Shown piece after piece: positions 53,896-61,554 of a DNA stretch of 64,000 bases (position 1 is its first letter; every line of letters begins with the position of its first letter). The notes below the pieces were generated by a model. That model had not been told where the DNA came from. It did not search any database and worked only from the letters and a program-made list of their open reading frames with translations. The DNA lies in NCBI RefSeq assembly GCF_947654165.1, contig NZ_CANTKB010000009.1, forward strand, positions 62,001-126,000, in the 5' to 3' direction. A program made the translations under genes and the position numbers. This DNA is from an uncultured Blautia sp. GTDB lineage: Bacteria; Bacillota; Clostridia; Lachnospirales; Lachnospiraceae.

Positions 53896-54964
53896 ATGTT
53901 TTTGTCGTTTTATGTACGATCCTTTTTCTTCTGTCCTTGTATTTGCAGCAAAAAGGAAATCATATACTTGTGGGAATGATTCTGAATCTTCTTTTTTTCT
54001 TGATGACTCTGACAGGAGCGTGGGATTTTGGAAACATCGTGCCTTGAGGCTGTCTAATATGTATTTGGATTCTGTGACAGGGGGAATGAATGAGAGCTTA
54101 TTTCAGGAGAGATTTGAAGAAGAATTGCATCAAATGGAAGGAATCCTGGGATTTTTATATGTAAATATAAAAAAATTCACTGTTTTTAATGTGGAGTATG
54201 GACGGGAAAAAGGGGATGAAATTCTGAAGAAGGCATATGATGCTATGAAGGACAGTCTCTTGCCTGGAGAGCATCTTGCAAGAATAAATGCAGATACCTA
54301 TGCACATGTGGTGGAATGTGCCAATTTTTGTTGCACAGAAAGCCCGGTGGCTTCCGACGCAGGGGCTCATTATGAAATTTATGATTATACATTGAAGGAT
54401 AACCGAAAAAGGGAGAAGGAATTGCGGGAGATGCTCGAACCTGCTTTGGAGCAGGGACATTTGAAATTGTTTCTCCAGCCGGAGTATGAGCTGAAACATG
54501 AGGCATTGGCAGAGGCAGAAGCACTGGTACGCTGGATCGACCCGGTTTCCGGAATGATTCCGGTGGGAGAATTTATTCCTATATTTGAAATTTCAGAAAG
54601 TCTTATGATGGATCAGGAAGGAAAGCTGCTGGAATTCGTGAAAAAACTTCAGCGTTTAGGATTTAGCTGCTCTATGGATGATTTCGGAAGCGGATATTCT
54701 TCTTTGAATATGCTGAAAAGCCTTCCGGTCACGGTGATAAAATTGGATCAGAAAATATTTCGTGAGGAAGAAAAAGAGCGTGGAAAAATTGTGAGCAGGG
54801 GAATCATCCGGATTGCCAAAGAGCTGAATATGAAGGTTGTGGCAGAAGGGGTGGAAACCCGGGAATATGTGGATTTTCTAAAAGAACAGGGATGCGATAT
54901 GATCCAGGGATTTTACTTTGGAAAGCCCATGCCTGTTGAAAAATTTGAAACTTATATGAATTAA
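53896..54964 (+). pseudogene. GGDEF/EAL cyclic-di-GMP protein, broken
   Basis: The frame open to 54964 carries a degenerate GGDEF start (LDSVTGGMNES; INADT at the GGDEF position) and EAL blocks (AEALVRWIDP, MDDFGSGYSSLN, KLDQKIF, VAEGVET, QGFYFGKPMP). Two regions are clearly shortened. After HVVEC most of the GGDEF C-terminal half is gone. FIPIFE runs straight into ISESLMMDQE, removing about 60-70 EAL residues including metal ligands. A two-helix membrane N-terminus (ILFLLSLYL and ILVGMILNLLFFLMTL) lies in a different frame at 53916-54043, so one-base losses have also occurred. A functional phosphodiesterase is unlikely. Confidence 0.65.
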
Positions 54965-54974
54965 AAAGGTCATA

Positions 54975-55003
54975 TTGACAGAAGGTAGCTGGTTCGGTAA
55001 TAT
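54975..55003 (+). promoter_or_regulatory. Predicted promoter of guaB
   Basis: Consensus TTGACA (54975-54980), 17 bases, TAATAT (54998-55003). The spacer overlaps the 5' arm of the terminator of the preceding gene. Confidence 0.55.
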
Positions 55004-55023
55004 AATAACCAACTACCTTTTTT
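54982..55023 (+). terminator. Terminator after EAL pseudogene, overlapping guaB promoter
   Basis: AAGGTAG-C-TGGTT (54982-54994) pairs with AACCA-A-CTACCTT (55007-55018) with one mismatch, followed by a T run. Confidence 0.7.
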
Positions 55024-55073
55024 GGTATATTTTGTACGAACATAAATCAAGCAGATTGATAAGGAGGAGCATT

Positions 55074-56567
55074 ATGGCATTTTATTATTCTGAACCGTCC
55101 AGAACATTCAGCGAATACTTATTGATTCCGGGATATTCTTCATCCAAATGTATCCCGTCAGCCGTAAGTCTGAAAACACCGCTGGTGAAATTTAAAAAAG
55201 GAGAGGAGCCGGCACTTTCCATCAACATTCCTATGGTGTCTGCAATCATGCAGTCCGTATCGGATGACCGTCTGGCAGTCGCTCTGGCTCAGGAAGGCGG
55301 TATGTCCTTCATTTATGGCTCTCAGCCAATTGACAAACAGGCAGAGATGATTCGCAAGGTTAAGAGATACCGTGCAGGCTTTGTAGTGAGTGATTCCAAT
55401 GTATCTCCGGATATGACACTTGGCGATGTTCTGGATATTACAGAAAAGACAGGACATTCTACTGTAGCGGTTACAGAAAATGGACAGGCAAACGGAAAGC
55501 TTTTGGGTCTTGTAACAAACAAGGACTATCGCGTGACAAGAATGGGGCGTGATATGCCGGTTGCAGAATTTATGACGAAATTTGAGGATCTTGTTTATGC
55601 AGGAGAGGAAACCTCTCTGAAAGAAGCCAACGATATTATCTGGGAGCATAAGATCAACTGTCTTCCACTGGTGAATGAAAAACAGGAACTGGTGTATCTT
55701 GTCTTCCGTAAGGATTACGATACCCATAAAAAGAATGAAAACGAATTGATTGATGCCTCAAAACGCTATATGGTGGGTGCAGGAATCAATACCAGAGATT
55801 ACCGGGAACGTGTTCCTGCACTTTTGGAAGCAGGAGCAGATGCTCTTTGCATTGACAGTTCCGAAGGTTTCTCCGAATGGCAGAAGATTACCATTGATTA
55901 TATTCGTGAAAATTATGGTGATACGGTTAAAGTAGGAGCAGGAAACGTGGTGGATGGCGATGGTTTCCGTTTTCTGGCAGAGGCTGGTGCAGATTTCGTA
56001 AAAGTCGGAATCGGCGGCGGTGCGATCTGCATCACAAGAGAGCAGAAAGGAATTGGACGTGGGCAGGCAACCGCCCTGATTGAAGTTGCAAAAGCCAGAG
56101 ATGAGTATTACAAAGAAACCGGTATCTATATTCCGATTTGTTCTGACGGTGGTATTGTCCATGATTATCATATTACCCTGGCACTGGCTATGGGGGCTGA
56201 CTTTATCATGCTTGGAAGATATTTTGCCAGATTTGACGAGAGCCCTACCAAACGGGTGAATATCAACGGAAGCTATATGAAAGAATACTGGGGAGAAGGA
56301 AGTGCAAGAGCCAGAAACTGGCAGCGGTATGATATGGGAGGAGACAAAAAGCTCTCCTTTGAAGAAGGGGTGGATTCTCTGGTGCCATACGCAGGAAGCC
56401 TGAAGGATAATGTAGGGCTGACGCTTAGCAAAGTACGCTCTACCATGTGCAACTGCGGTGCGCTGACCATACCGGAATTACAGGAAAAAGCCAAGATTAC
56501 ATTAGTTTCCGCCACAAGTATCGTAGAAGGCGGAGCACATGATGTTACCTTGCGGGATAAGAGATAA
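55074..56567 (+). CDS. guaB: IMP dehydrogenase
   Basis: The 497-residue enzyme oxidises IMP to XMP with NAD, the rate-limiting step to GMP. The TIM barrel is split by two CBS domains (about residues 105-215). The active-site loop GIGGGAICITREQKG places catalytic Cys319, and the flap carries RYDMGG. The ATG at 55074 follows AAGGAGG at 55061-55067; the longer frame from 54975 includes the terminator. The stem-loop at 56616 and the IS256 end follow. Confidence 0.95.
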   Translation: MAFYYSEPSRTFSEYLLIPGYSSSKCIPSAVSLKTPLVKFKKGEEPALSINIPMVSAIMQSVSDDRLAVALAQEGGMSFIYGSQPIDKQAEMIRKVKRYRAGFVVSDSNVSPDMTLGDVLDITEKTGHSTVAVTENGQANGKLLGLVTNKDYRVTRMGRDMPVAEFMTKFEDLVYAGEETSLKEANDIIWEHKINCLPLVNEKQELVYLVFRKDYDTHKKNENELIDASKRYMVGAGINTRDYRERVPALLEAGADALCIDSSEGFSEWQKITIDYIRENYGDTVKVGAGNVVDGDGFRFLAEAGADFVKVGIGGGAICITREQKGIGRGQATALIEVAKARDEYYKETGIYIPICSDGGIVHDYHITLALAMGADFIMLGRYFARFDESPTKRVNINGSYMKEYWGEGSARARNWQRYDMGGDKKLSFEEGVDSLVPYAGSLKDNVGLTLSKVRSTMCNCGALTIPELQEKAKITLVSATSIVEGGAHDVTLRDKR

Positions 56568-56615
56568 AGACAAGAGCAAAACAGCTTAAAAAATACAAAA
56601 TTTTGGGATACTCCC

Positions 56616-56644
56616 CCGGCAGTGTTCGTTAAGGGCACTGCCGG
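56616..56644 (+). other. Stem-loop between guaB and IS256 end
   Basis: CCGGCAGTG (56616-56624) pairs with CACTGCCGG (56636-56644), and flanking ACT-CCC/GGG-AGT extend it. No T run follows; the IS256 left end starts 9 bases later. It may be the guaB terminator with its T tract displaced by insertion. Confidence 0.45.
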
Positions 56645-56679
56645 ATTGGGTAGTGTAAAAAAGTTTGTGTTTCTGGTAA

Positions 56680-57560
56680 AAAATTCGACAGATTATCTCA
56701 GAAAACAACATTAGTAGCGTTGCAGATGTATACACGCTTCTGAAAGACAGCTTCAAAGATATCCTGCAGGAGCTAATGGAGGCTGAACTGGATGCAACCC
56801 TCGGTTATGAAAAAAATCATAAGGGAGATCTTCAGACTGATAATAAAAGAAATGGTCATTCTACAAAGAACTTAAAAAGCCAGTACGGTGAATTCCAAAT
56901 TGATGTACCAAGAGACCGCAATGGGGAGTTTGAACCGAAGTTGATTCCTAAATATCAGAGGGATATTTCCGGGATTGAAGAAAAAGTGATCTCTTTGTAT
57001 GCACGTGGTATGAGTACACGTGACATTCATGATCAGCTTCAGGATCTTTATGGAATTGAATTATCAGCAGAAATGGTTAGCAAGATCACAGATAAGATCC
57101 TTCCTCAGGTCAAGGAGTGGCAGTCGCATCCTCTGAACCCGGTGTACCTCAGCATCACAGTGGGAGCCAATGAAACCAGCAAGTTCTGGCTGGGAATGCT
57201 TAACGATCTGAAGAATCGCGGGGTAAAAGATGTCCTTTTCTTCTGTGTAGATGGGCTTCCAGGCTTTAAAGAAGCCATCCAGGCAGTCTATCCGCAGGCA
57301 GAGATCCAGAGATGTGTCATTCATATGCTGCGTAATTCTTTCGAGTATGTAAACTATAATGATCTGAAAAAGTTTTCCTCTGATTTCAAAGCAGTATACA
57401 ATGCCCCAAATGAAACAGCGGCTTTGTCAGAATTGGAGAACATTAAGGAGAAATGGGGAAAGAAATATCCCTATGCTATCAGCAACTGGGAAAATAATTG
57501 GGAAGATGTAAGTTCCTTTTTCCAGTTTTCCAATGATATCAGGCGCATTATGTACACGAC
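56680..57560 (+). pseudogene. IS256 transposase, 5' part
   Basis: Family similarity begins upstream of the first ATG (56776): codons from about 56680 read IISENNISSVADVYTLLKD without any ATG/GTG/TTG start, so the start was probably lost. Motifs kept are YEKNHKGDLQ, SLYARGMSTRDIHDQL and FFCVDGLPGFKEAIQAVYPQ (second catalytic Asp). Between NPVY and LSITVGANE about 37 residues are missing in frame, including the first catalytic Asp (the xMDxxHYK block). The frame is cut at 57560 after IRRIMYTT by the RIT element and resumes at 61008. Confidence 0.85.
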
Positions 57561-57645
57561 TTATACCGATAAAAAAACTATGCCGATATTTCATGAGATC
57601 CCAGTAAATAAGGGATTATCAGGAAAAAATATCGGCATAGTTTTT
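57554..57645 (+). repeat. RIT left terminal inverted repeat (92 bp)
   Basis: It matches the complement of 60891-60982 with one mismatch (G/C near position 70). Inside it AAAAACTATGCCGATATTT (57572-57592 region) is inverted again as AAATATCGGCATAGTTTTT at the inner end, so the repeat folds into its own hairpin of about 20 bp with a loop of about 30 bases. Confidence 0.9.
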
Positions 57646-57684
57646 TTGTGCGATGTATCATTCTTCTAAAGGAGGTGTTTTGCA

Positions 57685-58920
57685 ATGCAAAAAGAAACTA
57701 AGTTAGAAGAAATCCTGCGTCTCACATTAGAATCCCTGCAAAAACAGGAATACAGTACGGAAACTCTTCTGCGATATCAAAAGAAATTTAATGCGCTAAA
57801 TTCATTTGCACACAGCAGAGGGATTTCAGAACCATCCGATGGGCTGTTTCAGGAATACCTCAGTGACAACAAAAACAAGTATACTGGAGAATACTCTGTT
57901 TTTAAGGACCGCCAACGGATCAGGGTGGTTAACCTTATCAAATCTTATATCACTAACGGTGAAGCGGATACGTCAAGGAGAAAAGGAAAATCTGCCTATG
58001 ACAGTATACAGACAGAACAATTAAAAAAGGAGCTGGATAGGTTTATTACGATTTTAGAAGAAGAGCCACTCCGACCTAATACTATCTATACCTACAAAAG
58101 GATTGTTGCTTATCTTTTGATCTATTGTGAGAAAAAGTCATACCGGTCGATCAATGAGCTAGTTTCTGGTGATATCAGAAATTTCATCTTATATCTCTAT
58201 GAACAAGGTTATTTTAAACCGACTACTATTACAAGCGGTCTGTCAGGTTTAAAAAGGTTTCTATCTCTCCATCCTGATATAGAACATTTTATAATGGAGC
58301 TTCCGACCCGTCTCCCACGTGAGCGTAAGATAATAGAAATCTATAGCGAAACAGAGACCTATGCCATAAACGAAATACTGTCGGATGGAAGTCTTTCCAA
58401 ACGGGATAAAGCCATTTGTCTCTTATTGTTGGAAACAGGATTGCGAGCAGTAGATGTCTGTAATATCAAACTTTCCGATATTGATTGGAATAAAGATGTC
58501 ATCTATATAAAACAACAAAAAACAGGAATGGTACTAAACATCCCACTTCGGAAATCCTATGGTAATGCCATTGTTGACTACATACTGAATGAGCGGCCTG
58601 AATGTAATTCAAAATATCTTTTTGTCAGGGAGCTGGCACCATTTACACGCTTGAATGGAGAAGGTTCTTCCATCAGGGTTGTACTCTTGAAAATGGAAGC
58701 ATTAGCTGGGATATCGAATGCATGCAGGATTTCCGGCAGCCGGATGACAAGGCACAATGCTGCTTCTTCCATGCTTAGATCCGGAGTCCCTATGGCTGAT
58801 ATCTCTGCGGTCCTTGGTCACACTGACCCGAATATCGTGTCTGTTTATCTGTCTACAGATGAAACAGTAATGGCAGCCTGTACACTTCCCCTTCCCCAGG
58901 AGGTGCATACGAATGAATAA
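57685..58920 (+). CDS. ritA: RIT tyrosine recombinase A
   Basis: The 411-residue phage-integrase-family recombinase has an N-terminal SAM-like DNA-binding domain (about residues 110-205) and a catalytic domain from about 225. Visible catalytic positions are Arg254 (ETGLRAVDV), Lys279 (QQKTG), the second Arg box at RMTRHN (Arg356), His379 (LGHTDPN) and the Tyr388 nucleophile (VSVYLS). The residue three before Arg356, usually His (HxxR), is Arg353. AAAGGAGGTG sits 10 bases before the ATG, an exceptionally good ribosome site just inside the left repeat. The stop overlaps the ritB start (ATGAATAA). Confidence 0.92.
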   Translation: MQKETKLEEILRLTLESLQKQEYSTETLLRYQKKFNALNSFAHSRGISEPSDGLFQEYLSDNKNKYTGEYSVFKDRQRIRVVNLIKSYITNGEADTSRRKGKSAYDSIQTEQLKKELDRFITILEEEPLRPNTIYTYKRIVAYLLIYCEKKSYRSINELVSGDIRNFILYLYEQGYFKPTTITSGLSGLKRFLSLHPDIEHFIMELPTRLPRERKIIEIYSETETYAINEILSDGSLSKRDKAICLLLLETGLRAVDVCNIKLSDIDWNKDVIYIKQQKTGMVLNIPLRKSYGNAIVDYILNERPECNSKYLFVRELAPFTRLNGEGSSIRVVLLKMEALAGISNACRISGSRMTRHNAASSMLRSGVPMADISAVLGHTDPNIVSVYLSTDETVMAACTLPLPQEVHTNE

Positions 58921-59887
58921 AACCCTATCTGATCTGATAAAAGAATTTTTAGAGTATAAAAAACAGAATGGATATGTTTATACTACTGCCGGATATCATC
59001 TGAATAATTATCTGGATTTTTCAATCAACCATTCCCCTGGTGAAAATATCCCTGGAAAAGATACTGTTCATGCATTTTTAAACAAATATGCGGGAACCCC
59101 GGGAAACCTATACAACATAGCGGCTGTGCTCAGGGAATTCTCAAGATATCTCATTGGTCTGGGATACACATCTGCATATGTAATTCCCCGGGGGAAAGTA
59201 TCCCTGCCAGCACCTGTTCAGCCATATTTATTTACAGATGATGAGATTAAAGCTTTTTTTATCGCCTGCGACAGCCTCCCACATGATTATCATGTATCGA
59301 AGAGGCATCTTGTGCTGCCGGCAATGTATAGACTGCTTTATTGCTGCGGACTACGCTGCAAAGAGGCCAGAACACTAAAAATTGAAAATGTGCATCTCGC
59401 AGAAAACTATATAGACATCCTTCAATCCAAAGGTCCAAAAAGCAGAAGGCTTTTCATTACGCAGGAACTGTCAGATTATCTTGGAGCTTATAACATGAGA
59501 ATGAACCATATATTTCCTGGCAGGACGTTTTTCTTCCCTGCCCGGAAAGACGCCCCTTATGGCGCAAGTGCATTCCAGCGTAACTTTCTGAAGATCTGGT
59601 ATACAGCTTTTCCAGAGAAAAAAGGTGACGGTATCAGCATAAGAGCATACGATTTCAGGCATCATTTTGCCTATGCAAACATGAATCGCTGGCTTAGGGA
59701 AGGAAAGGACATAAACGTAATGCTGCCATACTTAATGAGATATATGGGACATCAGGATATAGAAAATACTCTTTACTATTTCCATTTAGTTCCTGATATC
59801 TATGATACAATAGTGCGAAAATCATCGTTATTTGAAAGGTTATTACCGGAGGTAAATGCTTATGGGCAAGAAAGCAACCGCAGATAA
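58913..59887 (+). CDS. ritB: RIT tyrosine recombinase B
   Basis: The 324-residue recombinase is the second of the trio. Catalytic positions are Arg148 (CCGLRCKEAR), Lys173 (QSKGPKSRR), the Arg249 box (YDFRHHFA, with Tyr246 where His is usual), His280 (YMGHQDIENT) and a Tyr288/Tyr289 pair as nucleophile. The protein has an extra insertion (about residues 195-240) between the Lys and second Arg boxes. AGGAGG lies within the ritA end, so translation is coupled by the 8-base overlap. Confidence 0.92.
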   Translation: MNKTLSDLIKEFLEYKKQNGYVYTTAGYHLNNYLDFSINHSPGENIPGKDTVHAFLNKYAGTPGNLYNIAAVLREFSRYLIGLGYTSAYVIPRGKVSLPAPVQPYLFTDDEIKAFFIACDSLPHDYHVSKRHLVLPAMYRLLYCCGLRCKEARTLKIENVHLAENYIDILQSKGPKSRRLFITQELSDYLGAYNMRMNHIFPGRTFFFPARKDAPYGASAFQRNFLKIWYTAFPEKKGDGISIRAYDFRHHFAYANMNRWLREGKDINVMLPYLMRYMGHQDIENTLYYFHLVPDIYDTIVRKSSLFERLLPEVNAYGQESNRR

Positions 59888-60893
59888 GGACAGTGCTTAT
59901 TTCTGGAGCAGTGCATCTGAATACCTGAACAATGAGCTTCCGAATATTCGTAAAAAGAGTCCAAACACCATAGAAGCTTACAGGCGGTCGCTCAACGGAT
60001 ACATTGATTTTTTGGAAAAAGAGAAATCTATTAATAGAGCAAATGTGTGTTATCGGGATTTTGGTAAAAGCAACCTGAAAGAATACCTGTTATTTATGAA
60101 AGATTCCCAGAACTTAAGTGAAAAAACATGTAATCTACGGATCACCGCAATCAAGTCACTGCTCTCTTATGTAGCCGAAGAATCCATAGATATCACTGCG
60201 CTCTATGTAAGTGCAAAAACCGTAAAAGGGCTTACTGTGTCAAAAAATGAAATAGAATACTTTGAGGATGGGCAGCTTAAAGCACTTCTGGCTGCGCCGC
60301 CCGATGATACAAAAAATGGAAGGAGAAACCGGATGATACTGATACTCGGTTATGATGCAGGATTGCGTGTCAGTGAGCTAATAAATTTAGCAGTATCATC
60401 TCTTCATTTAGAGCCAGAAGTCCCATATGTGACTATACTGGGAAAAGGTTTAAAGTACAGAAACGTACCACTAATGAGCAAAACGGTACAGCATCTGAAT
60501 ACATATTTAAGTGAATTCCATCCAGTGATGAAGATGGATACACCTCTATTTTATGCTACAACGCATGGTGTAAGGCATCCTCTTTCTGACGATACAATAC
60601 AAAAGTTATTAAAAAAGTATACCAACATATGCAGAAATACTATTCCTATGCCAAAAGAAGTTCATTTCCACATGTTAAGAAAAACGAGAGCAATGGATCT
60701 GTATCAGGCAGGATGCCCTTTGTCCTATATTCAACAGCTTCTAGGGCATGAAAATATTTCAACCACCAGAGGTTTCTATGCATTTGCAACCCTAAAGACA
60801 TTGGCAGATGCTATTGAAAAGACCAACCCATCTGGATCAGAAGAAAAGCTATGGAAGAAGGAATCTGTATTAAAGCAGCTTTATAGGTTATAA
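59862..60893 (+). CDS. ritC: RIT tyrosine recombinase C
   Basis: The 343-residue recombinase is the most canonical of the three and resembles XerC/D in layout. It has an N-terminal core-binding domain (about residues 12-110), Arg169 (YDAGLRVSEL), Lys195 (LGKGLKYR), the complete His270-x-x-Arg273 box (HFHMLRKTRA), His296 (LLGHENI) and the Tyr306 nucleophile (TRGFYAF). The ATG at 59862 is preferred over 59856 because GGAGG at 59848-59852 gives 9-base spacing. It overlaps ritB by 26 bases. The stop lies at the inner edge of the right repeat. Confidence 0.92.
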   Translation: MGKKATADKDSAYFWSSASEYLNNELPNIRKKSPNTIEAYRRSLNGYIDFLEKEKSINRANVCYRDFGKSNLKEYLLFMKDSQNLSEKTCNLRITAIKSLLSYVAEESIDITALYVSAKTVKGLTVSKNEIEYFEDGQLKALLAAPPDDTKNGRRNRMILILGYDAGLRVSELINLAVSSLHLEPEVPYVTILGKGLKYRNVPLMSKTVQHLNTYLSEFHPVMKMDTPLFYATTHGVRHPLSDDTIQKLLKKYTNICRNTIPMPKEVHFHMLRKTRAMDLYQAGCPLSYIQQLLGHENISTTRGFYAFATLKTLADAIEKTNPSGSEEKLWKKESVLKQLYRL

Positions 60894-60982
60894 AAACTAT
60901 GCCGATATTTTTTGCTGATAATCCCTTATTTACTGGGATCTCATGAAATATCGGCATAGTTTTTTTATCGGTATAAGTCGTG
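60891..60982 (-). repeat. RIT right terminal inverted repeat (92 bp)
   Basis: Complement of the left repeat with one mismatch, including the same internal hairpin (CTATGCCGATATT and AATATCGGCATAG) that ends in T runs and could terminate transcription in either direction. Confidence 0.9.
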
Positions 60983-61000
60983 TTAAGCCGATATCGGCTT
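60983..61000. repeat. 18-bp perfect palindrome at RIT right junction
   Basis: TAAGCCGATATCGGCTTA. With flanking GTCGTG (60976-60981) and CACGAC (61002-61007) it becomes a 32-base palindrome with one mismatched pair. It is present only at the right end, as expected if it is the centre of the circle junction carried in with one end on integration. Confidence 0.85.
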
Positions 61001-61001
61001 A

Positions 61002-61007
61002 GCACGA
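61002..61007 (+). other. Predicted RIT attachment core (right copy)
   Basis: CACGAC, a direct copy of 57555-57560. The two copies flank the element and together fit a 6-base strand-exchange core shared by target and circle. Confidence 0.65.
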
Positions 61008-61213
61008 CCAACATCATAGAAGGATTGAACCGCCAATACCGGAAAGTCACAAAAACCAAGAGTGTATTTCCAAGTGATGCAGCGTTGGAAAAGATTCTGT
61101 TCCTTGCCAGTGAAAATGTAGTCAAGAAATGGACGCAGAGATATCGAAACTGGGATTAGGTATAGAGTCAGCTGATTGTCTTGTATGGAGAACGGCTTAC
61201 CAATTATCTGTAA
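61008..61213 (+). pseudogene. IS256 transposase, 3' part
   Basis: It continues the transposase cut at 57560. AACATCATAGAA (NIIE) is in frame; one extra A at about 61018-61022 shifts the frame, after which GLNRQYRKVTKTKSVFPSD and FLASENVVKKWTQRYRNWD follow. Two TAG stops (61157 and 61163) interrupt the last block before SQLIVLYGERLTNYL and TAA at 61211. The lesions show the transposase is long dead. Confidence 0.85.
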
Positions 61214-61216
61214 AAA

Positions 61217-61265
61217 AAGAAGAGCAGGAATGGATTTGCTCCAAAGCTGACCATTCCCGCTTCTT
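61217..61265 (+). other. Stem-loop after IS256 transposase
   Basis: AAGAAGAGCAGGAATGG and CCATTCCCGCTTCTT form a long imperfect stem (61217-61265) followed by a weak T-rich tract. The rest of 61214-61554 is IS256 3' non-coding sequence up to the inverted repeat at 61515-61539; no gene is seen there. Confidence 0.5.
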
Positions 61266-61554
61266 TTCTATTCCGTCGACATTTGTATTATTGCCAGGAT
61301 TTCCCGATTCTATTCCAAAGGTCGGGTGTGGGCAGCGCCCACAAAAGGCAATCAATACAATGTCTTATTTGTCATGCAAAAAAATCAAAAAAGGTGTATA
61401 AAATCTTCTCACATGGTTATACTATAAATAGAAAGACAGATTCGACAACACCAAGATCTTAAAGTCGACAGCAAAATTTTACATATCTAATTTTTATCAG
61501 AAAGATTCACGTTCCAAAGACACAAGATTTTTTACGCCCTCTTACTAATAAGAA

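Larger units (their letters stand above)
57555..61001 (+). mobile_element. RIT (recombinase-in-trio) element, 3447 bp
   Basis: Three tandem overlapping tyrosine recombinase genes in one orientation lie between 92-bp inverted repeats, the defining layout of RIT elements. Direct CACGAC copies at 57555-57560 and 61002-61007 mark the junctions: removing 57561-61007 joins the codons for YTT and NIIE of the IS256 transposase exactly. No cargo gene is present. All three recombinase frames are intact, so the element may still be able to move. Confidence 0.88.
56653..61539 (+). mobile_element. IS256-family element, split by RIT insertion
   Basis: The left end GTGTAAAAAAG (from 56653) and the complement of the right end GCGTAAAAAAT (to 61539) form an imperfect inverted repeat of about 24 bases with 18 matches. 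It encloses a degenerate IS256 transposase and about 300 bases of 3' non-coding sequence. No target duplication was found. Without the nested RIT element it would be about 1.4 kb, normal for the family. Confidence 0.75.

Noticed and set aside
57685..60893. Integrative conjugative element or integron interpretation of the three recombinases
   Set aside because: No conjugation, excisionase, replication or cassette genes are present and all three genes lie within short inverted repeats, which fits a RIT element alone.
61129..61401. Separate small gene after the RIT element
   Set aside because: It is an out-of-frame reading across the IS256 transposase C-terminus and its 3' non-coding tail.
56645..61547. 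Target-site duplication of the IS256 element
   Set aside because: The flanks ATTGGGTA and CCTCTTAC do not match in any register tried near the inverted repeats.
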